From contig JALJCS010000001.1 in assembly GCA_023055355.1 (NCBI GenBank), forward strand, positions 94,349,381-94,413,380: 64,000 nucleotides of DNA, in the 5' to 3' direction. Of the stretch, positions 12,090 to 23,260 are shown piece by piece. Source of the stretch: Agelaius tricolor. Its lineage: Eukaryota; Chordata; Aves; Passeriformes; Icteridae. The notes beneath the pieces are model-generated. The model made no database searches and was not told where the DNA came from. It saw nothing but the letters and a program-made list of their open reading frames with translations. The translations under genes and the position numbers were made by a program. Position 1 is the first letter of the stretch, and each line of letters opens with the position of its first letter.

Positions 12090-12420
12090 TGCAAACACAT
12101 CCAGCCCCATCTTGAAAATTGATTGGGGATTTTTGTTTTGTTCCTAGTACATTTTTTCTGGAAATCTGTTCCAGAACTTCAGTCTCCAGATGGCTGGAAA
12201 TCTCATTTCTTAGTAACCATTTCTTTCATATGTCAGCACTAACATATGAAATTGGAAAGGTTTTCTCTTGTGTTTTCTCCTTGAAGCATTTGTAGTACAG
12301 CTGCACCCTCTATCTGGATGTGGCACCTTTGCTTTTTTTGAGCTGAATAAGTAATTTTGTAATAGTGCAATAAGATGAATCCCCACTTTTCCAGGGTTCT
12401 AGCCACTATTCTCTGAACAT
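12090..12420 (-). mobile_element. Probable old CR1-like fragment, minus strand
   Basis: Two blocks resemble the reverse complement of old CR1 C-terminal and 3' sequence: catccagccccatcttgaaa, and ctggaaatctgttccagaac followed by gatggctggaaatct. They correspond to the usual 'snug' of cat-cca-g ... tctgttccag ... gatgg-tagaaat in such copies. The rest is strongly diverged. The match is from family knowledge by eye, so strand and extent are provisional. Confidence 0.5.
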
Positions 12421-15400
12421 GGGACAGTCTGAGTTTATTTCTTGAACACTGGCTCTTAGGAAACGTATGTGTTGTGTGAATTGGGGCCTTCCTTATCAGA
12501 ATTTAACCCAGCAATGCTGCTCCTGCACTGTCTGTACATAAGAAGTAGGATGACTATGAATCTTATGGAGATTATGGAGACTTGTACAAAATATCTTTCC
12601 AGATCAAGAATGTCTGAGTGAAAAGATGCTGGTAGAATAGGAAAGAATACCTCAGTATTCAAAATCAACTACATGTAGAGTATCCAGAGATGAACTGGAA
12701 GAACTTATGTAGGACAATTCAGGTTCATCCTTGCTCCTGTCCAAGGGACTTATGCAAGCCCAGACTGTGGCCACCCAGCACAGTGCTGTTTTGGGTGACT
12801 CATGACTGGGAATGAGCAGTATTCTTTTTCCTTACTGTAGCTGTGAAGAAGGATTACAAGGGGGAAAGATTGACATCCTCTTCTAGCAGCTACTTTTGTT
12901 GGCAGAAGGAGTGAATTGCAAATGATTTCCTAGCTCCTGTATTCCTTTGCCTGGTCATTGGCATTCACTAAGGAGAACTGGTAGATACTGGAAAAGGAAG
13001 GGCCTGGTATGTGAGACTAATCAAAAATTTCTCCTGAACAGAGAGGGAAATTTATATTGAAGCTTTATTTATGTTTTTACATGATACTCTGCTGTATTTA
13101 TTGTTAGAAGTGGTATAAATTAGTTTAAGAGAGCAGATTCCTACATGCAAGTAATAATGGCAGTTAGGCATTGGCAATGGTAAGAAGCAATTCCCACATG
13201 TAAGGCACCTGAAATGCTACATCAGCCTTCACTTTCTGAAAGTGAGAGGTACTATTTGTTCTCACTTGCAGCAGGCACAGCGTTGCTATGTGGTAGTAGC
13301 AGCTATTCAGAGGAGTAGATTGGACACACCTGGTTTAAAGTAGTTTTAAAGCTCCTTCAAGCTCAGTCAGCTCATCTGTAGCTCGTTGCACTTGTGTTTG
13401 CTCTCATAATTTCTTAAAGATGGCTTTTACACTGAGACACTAATAATTTCCTTTTGCTTTCAAGTCCTGCTTCTGACTGTAGCAGTGAGGTGTTAGAAAG
13501 AGCTGGGGAGGGTGTTTTATTCATCAAGAAACTAAAGGGAGACTTGAGGTGATGTCTCTGCCTCTGATGAAATTCATTCCCTTATCTAGAAGCTCTTAAA
13601 TCATCCCTGGCAGAGGTGACATTATAAAAATAATTCTGAAGAACAAAAGTTCTTACCCTTGGAATACACTGCATTGCACCAAATGGTAGGTGTTTATTGC
13701 CTTTTTTTTTTCTTGTAGGGAGCATAGGTGGATGCTTCAGTTTCCTTTAAATTTCTTTAATCAGTTTTTGCAAGCTGACAGATGTTTTTCCCCCTCAAAT
13801 GAATATCTTGTGAAATAAGCTGCACAAAGGATAGCCAGAATGGTGACTGGCAAACCCCAGAGATTGGCTTGGGACACTTTGGGTTCATTCTTGTCCCAGT
13901 TTCAGGGGCTTTGGGGAACTCAGCCTTGGCTTGCCGTTCACCACCTCTGAAGGGGTCTGATGGCCTTCTTCTTTCTGATACTGTAAAGAGGTGGAAACTG
14001 ACACACTCAGGTAAATTTGTTCATATAATAGAGGCAGTTTATTGGTTTGGGGTTTTTTTGGCAGTGAAAGCAATACTTAGGATGTGCTGAAGGTGAATTA
14101 TGGGCTTAAGGATATATGAAAAGCCTGCTAGTTAGAAGGACACTGACATCTGTCTCTTTCTGTAGATTATTAAAAAAACCCCAGACTCTAGGAGACAGGA
14201 AAGGATGAAGGTGGTGATTCTATGCCATTATATTAAATGGGGATCTAATTCATTCTGGATGGATAATGTTCTGCACAGATTTTATTTTGAAGATGTTATT
14301 TTGAAGCAATTTCTGTTGTTTGTACCGATTTTTCAGGACATATTTTGGAATGTCCCTTGGTTGGATTTGTTCTGGAGTCATGTCAAGTATGGTTTAAATT
14401 CTGGTCAGTTTTTACCCTCTATTATAAGACAGTATTTGAACTCTTCTATTATGCAAAATATTTAGAGTGTGTGTGTGTGAAAACTTAGAGCAGTTCAGCA
14501 ACAGTAGTAAATAGTTTACTGGTTTAAATGTTGTGTGTCACTGGAGACAGAAAGGGGCTTTTGGGTGGCTTACGGCTCAGGTGTCCAAGGTACCAGCTCA
14601 GATTTTAGTCAGGAAGATGAGACCCATTTTAAAGAAAATCAACAACTTAGCCAGGAGGCTTGGCTGCAAATACATTATATGGTCCAAGAAGCAAGTAGAC
14701 AACTAGAATAACTTGATTTCTATAGTTTTTATATATTTTAGATCATCAACTTGGTGCAGCGGTTCCTTTTTTTATTTTTCTTTGAGTATATTGCAATTAT
14801 TTCTGCCACATAGTTTTGATAATGGTTTCCAGAATACCACAAATTGCTTGAAACAGGAGCTGAGAATGACAATGTCTCAGCCACAGCAGCTACTACTGTC
14901 CTCTGAGCAGCTGCTCAGTCTTGGGCACAACTGAGGGGTGTTAATAAAAAAAGCCATTTTACTGTGTACACCCAATTAATTTGCCTGATTTCCAGAACGT
15001 GACCAGTAATCCTCACCTTCACATCAGTTCTGAGACAGGGTAAGATGTTGAGAGGCAGCAAAGGTTTTAGCACAATACAGTATGGTGTTCTGTTTAGCAT
15101 AACTTAGCTTTACAAATTGGCTGTCTCTGACCTTGATACTCTCTCATCTGGACTGTGATAATGGTGAATTTTGAGAATACTCCTTGTATCTGATAAGAGA
15201 AATGCTATTTGGGAATCTGAGGGCAGTAGGGAACAGAGGTGTCTCCTCTAGGTGACAGCTTCCTGCTGTCTGGACAGTGTGAAACTCACTTTTTTAAGGC
15301 ACTATGGAATTCAGGTTTGTTCAGAGAACTTCTGCATAGGATGAAAGCATTGCATCAGCTTTACCTGCCTCCTGGTTGCTGCTTTGTGGCCCTCAGTCCT

Positions 15401-16360
15401 ATAGGTGCTGGGAGTCCCTGGATACCAGGGTGGCTTTGGAAGGGGTGAGAAGGGAGGCTGCTCCGATGTGTATGGGGGTGGGAGAAGGCTGTTTCAAAGA
15501 CTTTCTAAATCTCTACTGTAACCCCTAAACTATACACATTTCAGCTTCACTTGGCTGCTTTTGTTAAAAAACTGCCACTGATGTAGCATTCAGCTGGATG
15601 TGACACTTTTAAAGAGCTTTCATGTGAGGAGGGAAAGCAGTATTGTGTACAGAACTGCCACCAGGAGTCTATCAAGCCTGAAGTCATAATGGGGCTGAGG
15701 CTGTGCTGCTCTGTCCTAAAGGAGATGTGCTCATGCACAGGAGAAAAGCCACTGGCAGCCTCCTAAGGAAGCATGGGAAGCTGGACATCCAGAAGGAGAA
15801 GTTTGCAGCTTGACTGCAGTAGGCTCCATGCAGGGAGTAGCCTGTGGAATAGTGCTCTGCACTTGTGAGTGAGCTGGGAGCTTGCTGTGTCATCAATAGA
15901 ACTGCTCTCAAAGATACTGGTGACTTTATTGGAGTCCCATATGCACATGGGGCCACTTGTGTGAAAGATTTCTGTCCCAAATGTCATAATGGGCCGATAT
16001 TTCATTATGTTTATGTTTTATTATTTGTTTATGTTTAATTTTTCCAAGCACCAGTGTTTCTGGTTGAAGTAATCAAGCCAGATAATGAAACTGAGACCTA
16101 GGACCCTGGTCTGTGTCCCAGAACAGTGGCCTGGACGAGGTCATGGCAGCAAAATTCCATCTGATTTCAAAGAGGGCTGGCTTTCATCCACAGCAATAAA
16201 CTACCCTTATCCCTAGCACTAATAGACTAAAACCATTTTTAGCTTAACTTGTCATGCTTTACCTTTCCCTTTCTAATCAAACATCTTTCATATTGTAAGC
16301 AATTCTACAATGTATATAGAGGTAGTAAAACAAGCAGTGATTCTGTAGCTCCTAAAATTC
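12421..16360. other. Non-coding stretch, no gene recognised
   Basis: I see no exon, RNA gene or identifiable transposon. Short GT (14467-14479) and T-rich runs are present. The open frames are all under 100 codons and overlap each other on opposite strands, as expected by chance. Confidence 0.5.
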
Positions 16361-16389
16361 ACTTAGAATGATGGCATATCATTCTAAGT
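16361..16389. repeat. Perfect 12 bp inverted repeat, 5 nt loop
   Basis: The left arm acttagaatgat (16361-16372) and the right arm atcattctaagt (16378-16389) are exact reverse complements around the loop ggcat. It would form a stable hairpin in RNA or a small cruciform in DNA. It is too short to be a typical microRNA precursor. Confidence 0.9.
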
Positions 16390-16749
16390 TTTATTTTGTG
16401 TGGCTTCCAAGGGGGGAAAAAGGCATTAAGAGTTTTTTGTGTTTGAACATTTTCCTTAAAGAGAGTTTCTCTGACAGATGTAAACTCTTATTTGATCCTG
16501 CTATTTCATTTTTTCAAATAATGTGATTCCATATATTTAGGGGAACTAATTCAAATCACTTAAAGCCAAAATATTCTCCTCATCAGATACTAAAAACTTT
16601 CTTAAGGTAATTTTGCCTTGTCTACTTTTGATTTCTAAGGCTTAAAAATGTAAATAAAGTGTGAATCATTTTGTGTATGGAAGCTCTGTTGTAGGAAGGT
16701 CCAGGTAATTTTTCTGAGAACGGAGAGGGTATGTGTGGAAGTGCAAGGC

Positions 16750-16783
16750 AAGTATGTGTGTATATGTACATACACACATACTT
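16750..16783. repeat. Perfect 14 bp inverted repeat, 6 nt loop
   Basis: The left arm aagtatgtgtgtat (16750-16763) pairs exactly with atacacacatactt (16770-16783) across the loop atgtac. The arms are alternating purine-pyrimidine (TG/CA) for most of their length, so this may simply be a microsatellite-derived palindrome. Confidence 0.9.
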
Positions 16784-16938
16784 ATAGGGCAGGGCTTTGT
16801 AAAGAACCTAACAAAAGAATATAACAAATAAGTTTAAAGAGGAAAGAGACAGTAAAGGAGGAGAGAAGGTGGGAATGAAAGCACAAGATGATATAAGTTA
16901 TCTGTAGGCTCAGCATGGTGTTTATGAGTCATTGCAAA

Positions 16939-16958
16939 ACACCTTTAATAAAAGGTGT
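16939..16958. repeat. 8 bp inverted repeat with AATA loop
   Basis: ACACCTTT (16939-16946) and AAAGGTGT (16951-16958) are exact reverse complements around aata. It is the third hairpin within 600 bp. Confidence 0.85.
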
Positions 16959-18528
16959 GGGTTGTCCCTGACTGCTGTTAACGTGTGAGGATCATTACCT
17001 GGCTGATAGATGTCACAGCAGAGGTAGGTCTTGAGGAGAGATTTGAAAGAGACGATTTCTATCAGATCTTTTTCAAAGGATTCATTTTCTCCTCTACATC
17101 AGTTGGAGTTCCCAGAGCTGAATCATTAATAAGCATTTTTTCTGATGAAGTTCAGAGACCCACAGCACTGAGAGTGGGATGAAAGTAAAGCTTGAGAGAT
17201 TTGCCATGTACACAAGCCTGCAAGGGCTCGCTCTTCCAACAGTTGCCTCACGTATTCTGGAAAACTGTTGTGCATAAATGAGTCATGGCCATGCAGTATA
17301 ATTCCCCTGCTCAGCATGTTCTTGGGGTGTTTTTCAGGATAACATGAGGTAGGCTGCAGTCATGGGTGTCCTGAGGAGGTTGGTGCTGCCAGTCCTGACA
17401 AGCAGAACTGGTGTGAGTCCTGCAGCAAATCACCAACTCTGGATCCATGGCAAAGCTTTTAAGTACTTCAAATGGAAAACGCCATTTGGCGAAGCTTGAT
17501 TTCTTAGATCTGTAAAAACCCTTTCAGAGTACATGCTGTTCTTACAGGATTGTATCTCAAGAAGAAAAGTTGATTTAGTTCAGTCTCCAAATCCCTGTTA
17601 AAACTTTGACTTTTATGACAAGGTAGTAATTTTAGTTAGAGATGCATGGAACAGGCAGGAGTTTCTTTTAAAATTGATTTCTTTCTTTTAAATAAGGTTT
17701 GTGTTTTTAATCTCATATGCAGGATCTCATCTGTACAGCTTTAGGGATCAGGATTTTACAGGTCAATATCTACAGAACTTGCTGAGGATGGTACAAGGCA
17801 GGTGCCTACCTGTCACTGAGGACATGGATTATAAGTTACACATTCCTTCCTTTCTGTGGACAAAGGCAGGAGATCTACTTGGGCTCACATCTAGCCTTTT
17901 ATGCCTTAACCTATGTCTGCTCATGCTGCTGAAGGAAGGATTTAGGGACATCTTTTTTGTCACCACAGCAATCATGCAGTGAAAGTGGGGGCCTTTCCTT
18001 ACACTCCCTGCCTCTGTGGGAGGAGAGACTGAGTTCAACATTTCCAAGAGGAAATGGGGTTCTTACATTTGAGCTTGGCCTACCAGAACTCACTGAGAAA
18101 GAGGATTGCTCCTCTGCTGTAAAATATTAGTGAGACCAGTCTAGATTTGTGCCTTGAAATTGAGCCTGCTGAAAGCTTAATGTGGTACAGATTTTGGCAC
18201 TAGTTTGGCCCATTTCTGGCTAGGGTGGTACTCTGGTTTACGTGTTATTCAAAGACACAGCTAGGTGAGATTGATCTTAATTATTAAAGTGATAATAAAA
18301 TGTTATGTAGATAGATTAATTTCAACAGGCCAGCAGACAGGCACTAACAGAAGCTAGACTTGAGTCAGTCATTTCCTAGTCCTCCAAAGTATTCCTCTTT
18401 GTTCTTATTCAAGAGCAACCACAGTCAAGCACAGTGCAATAGAGAGAGAAACTCTGGAGCACCATAGCCCAGGGAGGCAATGATTCTACTCACACTGTGA
18501 GCAGTGGTAGCATTCAAACACACATTTA
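16959..18528. other. Non-coding stretch, no gene recognised
   Basis: No recognisable exon or repeat. The 93-codon plus-strand frame at 17701-17982 shows no family resemblance and is overlapped by minus-strand frames of similar length. Confidence 0.5.
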
Positions 18529-18672
18529 TCATAGAATCATGGAGTGGTTTGGGTTGGAAGGGGCCTTAAAGATCACTCAGTTCCAACCCAGCCACGGGGA
18601 GGGACACCTTCCACTAGACCAGGTTGCTAAAAGCCCCATCCAACCTGGCCTTGAACACTTCCAGGGCTGGTG
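18529..18672 (-). mobile_element. CR1 LINE 3' end, minus strand
   Basis: The plus strand begins tcatagaatcatggagtggt, the reverse complement of a CR1 3' terminus with an ATTCTATG unit. It continues with gggttggaaggggccttaaa, gatcactcagttccaaccc, ccactagaccaggttgctaa and ccatccaacctggccttgaa. It stops near 18672, after cacttccagggctgg. Only about 144 bp is present, so this is a severely 5'-truncated dead copy. The close match to the modern CR1 consensus points to a relatively young avian subfamily. Confidence 0.95.
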
Positions 18673-21600
18673 CACATCCTGTACACAGAGTCCATTACCT
18701 CAACTGAATGCATGTTCATAAAAGCTGCTTGTTACTTTCTTTACTCATATTAGTTTATTGGTAAATAAAAGCAACAGCTCTCTGTTTTCTTCTTTCATGG
18801 AACAGCTGAAGGAGAGATGTTATTTAAATGCCAAGTGTCTTTGCCTCTTTTTTTTTTTTCCTGCTTTGTGAGCTTCAGAAGTTTCCTAAGAATCATTTAG
18901 ATGAAAATTGTACTAACAGATGAGTGACGAGAGAACTTGGGCATAAGGCATCTAATGTGCCTGTGACTCCCATTCTCACTCAGCAAATGTGTTTCAGACT
19001 GTTTGTGGGCTGGAGTGCACAGAGTTTTGTGTTCAGGCTGCTGGAAAGCAGAGTCCTTCTGTCATTTCTAAAGAATATGGCAGTGGTTTTTTTTCCCCCA
19101 TTAGATAAAGGGCTTTTCCCTCTTTTATTCCTAATCTCTATCAAAACTCTATCTCTTTGAATTCTTTCTGAATAATTTCATATGTCATCCCACTTCATTT
19201 TTGTCTATCCCCCCATTCCCCACCCATTTATCCCTGAAAATAACAGGTATGTCCAACTTCTGGTTCAAATACAGGTTTTATTTTAGCTTGCTTTTTTTTT
19301 CTGAGCAAATATGAAATATTGAAAACGTGCTGCATTTGTCTGGTGATCAGCTGTCCACAGTCCTGCTAACACTGGCCCCAAACGTTTTGACATGAGCTGA
19401 TTTCATCCAAGTTTGTCAGAAATGTAAAGATAAGAAAAATAATAACCACCTATGAAAATAATAAACCTCTAAGTGAAAATAGCTGGTCAGGTAGAGGAGG
19501 CAGAGGCTCCTGATAGGCTTCATGCCCTATCAGGGCAGAAGCTGATGTGAAATAATGTTGCTTGGACATCAGAGAGTCAGCAGAGACTTGAGAGACAGAT
19601 TTGCAGGATACCACATTTCATCATCTCTGCTGCTTATAGAGCAAGGGATTTAATTTGTCTCTCCTGAGAGAAACACTGAACTGCTCTTTTCTCCCAGGGT
19701 GTCATTGGTGCATTTGAATATTTTCTTTCTTTCTTTCTTGAACTGTCAGCTATGATTAATTTAGGTTTTGTTGATGCTGCTCATTGCAAAGAAAACTTCT
19801 GACTGTGACATCTACAATGTGGAGTCTGTCACCTGATTTTTCTCTGCTATTTTTATGTCTGTTCAGGTATCAGAGAGGAAATAATGGCTGTACTCCTAAG
19901 AGGGAAAATGACTACTAATGGATTAGGTTGTATCAAATGGATTGTGAGAATGAGATAACCAGCCATAACAGGGCTGAGGTACCCAACACCAACCACAATA
20001 AACCTGAAATTTATTGGCAGCAGAAATGAAAGTCATAACCCAGAGTGGAAGGTAAAATTATATAGACTCAAATTTACTATGGAATAATAGTCCCATTCCT
20101 TCTTACGTTTTCTCTCAGTGAAGAAATAAACCTTTAACATCACATCTTTTTCAAAACATCATTTGAAGATAAAAATAAGTGATTTTGTTGATATAATGTC
20201 TATTTCCACTGAGAGCTCTTGCAAAAGAGTTCAAGTAGATACTGTCTTTCTGGAAAACTCAGATTAAAATCTACTGTCTGCCAGTGCCTTCCAAATGGAA
20301 GAATGTGTTAAAGGGTAAGACTTGTTTTATTCCTTTATAAGTAAGTGAAGGTAGCAATGAATTTACATGCTTACTTTAATAGGGTCCCTAACTTGCGCTT
20401 TGGAAAAAGGTGGCAGTTAAGCTCTACTGTATCAGAGTTATGGGGACATATTTCTTTGGTTCTCACTGGACAAAATTTCAGCTTTCATGGTGTCAGACTC
20501 AGTAAGACCAATAACAAGTAATATCCAAAATTTTCATAAAGTTTTGAGGCTTTAAAATTCTACAGTAATTGCTTTCTTCTGTCTTGAGATATTCACGGTA
20601 AGTTTGTGGCACCTGGCAATGATTCAGCAAGGGAAGGGTGACTTCTTCTGCACGACAACTTATTAATGAGCTGAGTTTATCTTTTGCTCAGATGTTTGAC
20701 TTCTCTCATGTAGTATTTTTGTAGATGACCTTTTTAAGCAAACTTCAGGAGATCAAAATAGAGGTAGGAAAAAGGGAATATGTTAGTGAAAGGAAAGATG
20801 AATAACATGGGTAAAGTTGGTAAGAAAAAAACAGGTGGAAGTTTTCCCTTGAATTCTGGAATTTTATTTATTTTGCAGAAAACTCATTTTGGAGAAGAAA
20901 GATGGTGTCATGTCAAAATATCACATTGCAAGTTGTCTCCACCTGTGACTTCTATGTCCATTGAACCAAACTATTCAAAACTCAGAGGAAAAAAAAAAAG
21001 CTGAGCAGTAGGTGGGAGTATTTTCAAGCCTTAAAAATGTTTGTTTTGGTTACAGAGCAAAATTAAAATCCCAAAAATATTTGGGATTATAAATCTTTAG
21101 AGCACACAACTCAGAAAAAAGCATGGTTTTGCTTAAATTTTAAAGCAAAGTACTTTGAACACAGAAATTTTAACTTTTTTCCTCAAATAATACCTAACAA
21201 TTTTTAGCAAGTCAAGGTGGGAATTGTTAATTGAAAAATTTCTCACCTGCTCCAAAAAGAAGCCTTAGATGGCTTTGATTGCATCTGTGAACAGCATTGT
21301 CTGAAACGAGCAAGTTGTGCTCTCTGCTCCTCCTTTCATCTTCATGAGAATGGCAACTGCATGCTCAGAGTTTCAGACAGCCAGCACTGCCACTTTTAAG
21401 GAAAAATAACCAAATTAACTGCATCATTTATCAAGAAATTTTAAAAATTAAGACCAAATTTTTGAAGAATGTTTTGACTCATGGCCTCTCTATTATGAAC
21501 TTAGTTTTATATGATATTGAATACAAATTAAGCTATTTGGAGACGAGGAGATAAAAAATTCTGGATTACTCAGGATTCTGCATAGCCAGGCATGTTTGCT

Positions 21601-22839
21601 TCTTACATGCTCCTTGATGGTTCTGTTATCAACTGATAATTGCCAGTTCTGCTGTCATGTATCTATCTATTTATTGGTTATTTCACATCATCATGAGCCA
21701 ACTTCCCCTGTCCTAGGGCTGCCCCAAGGTGGAACAAAAAGGCAGGCTCACACTTTTTTTGTTTTCCTTGGAAAAAAGAAAAAGGAATTATCTCTGGAAT
21801 AAGAGTGACAGGATCAAGCAATATTGTAATGGTCACAGTCAAAGTGGAACCACTGAATGTGTCATTTTGTCAGTGTGCACCCTCTGAAATCTGTCTAGCT
21901 TTAGATCTGAAATAAATCCACCAGTAAAATAACATCTCATACCTTAAAAACTTTTCTGGCTGTTAGTACCCCAGAGGAAATTTTTCATCTCAATTTAATC
22001 AATAATATCAAACTGATATTAGAGTTTACCAACTGCTGTATGTGCTTACTATTGCTATTCTGAAGACTTTACTCTGTGATTGGGGGAGAAACAAAAATGC
22101 ATTAAATCTGTATAACCACCATGTTGATGTGAGCATTAGTTGATACCACATATATATATTAACACTTCTTTATTGATATAACTGTCTCTGCCTGAGCAGA
22201 CTGCAGTAATTTAGTTAATTTAGTGTAGCTATCAAGGCAGCTAACTGAAGGGAGAAAAGTAAATGCTAGACACAGAGAAGGGGAGGTAATTTCTGTCACT
22301 CCTTTGAAAAGTGTCTTTTCCAATCAACAGCAGATTTCTGTGAACAGAGTAGGCATTCTTACAAAACCTACAAAAAATGAAATGTCATTTTTATGGATAA
22401 TGATGCTATTTACTCTAGAGAATTCTACTTTTACAAGAGCTGGTTCAGAACTCGCTGGTCTTGTCTCCATCAACCTTACATTTCTTGGCATCAAAGATGT
22501 TAACTGAGTCCTATAAAATAAATATTTAAGGATCATGGGAATCATCCCTTCAAAATTTTGCATGAGCTTTTTTCAGTGGCATCTTTTTTTATCAGCATGT
22601 GCTTGCAGTACAAGAGAGGAATGATTTTCCCATTGGAAACAAGGAAGCCTTAAATTATTTTATTTCATTCTGCCCTTGATAGAGCACAATGTACTTTAGG
22701 CTTTGTGTAGGCTACATTTTCACTCCCTGGGAGCACCCAGACCTGCAAAAAAAGAAACAGCATTGCACTAATTCAGTTTTCTTGTTTCCTTTCAAGTTTC
22801 AGCATCGTGACTGTGCTTGAGCATCTGGATCTGACTGTT
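18673..22839. other. Non-coding stretch, no gene recognised
   Basis: AT-rich sequence. A 9 bp inverted repeat, cctgatagg/cctatcagg, lies at 19509-19534. T and A runs are frequent (18848-18860, 20989-20999). No exon, RNA gene or transposon is recognised. Confidence 0.5.
19509..19534. repeat. 9 bp inverted repeat, 8 nt loop
   Basis: cctgatagg (19509-19517) and cctatcagg (19526-19534) are exact reverse complements. Confidence 0.85.
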
Positions 22840-23260
22840 TGCACTTCTGCCAGGGGACCAACTCCCACATGCTCTTCCTTCCCTCACCCCTGCCTGCTTC
22901 CTCCTTACCCCAACCCAGAAGTCACTTTTCTTGAGAAATGGGAAAGCTGTCAGCACGTCCCCATGCTTCCAGGACAATTTGCAATCTCTCTTTGCTCTCA
23001 GAGGTGGGTGACACCTGCTCTCTTCTATGGGCTGGTCAGAAAGCAGCAGGCAGAACTGAGTACAGGGAGGCTGGAGCTGCCCCTGTGCTGTGTGGGGAGC
23101 ACACGAGCCTGGCTGTGCAGGAGGACTGATGGGAGATGGTGGGTGATGGAGCAGAGCCCAGGGCCACCCATGGCCAACCTGCTCAGCTGAGATGGGCCTT
23201 GAAAGCTGTAAAATCTTGCACAGCCGGTGAACATTGGCAGAGAAAGGCATCCAGCTGCCA
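22840..23260. other. Locally GC-richer patch, no gene recognised
   Basis: This segment is visibly richer in C and G than its surroundings and holds overlapping open frames on both strands (152 codons minus, 127 codons plus). CpG dinucleotides stay rare, so it is not a CpG island. Neither frame shows a known domain, and the proline and serine richness follows the base composition. I call no gene. Confidence 0.5.

Noticed and set aside
22792..23250. 152-codon minus-strand frame in a GC-richer patch
   Set aside because: An equally long frame lies on the opposite strand, there is no domain, no splice-site context and no CpG island. Base composition explains the length.
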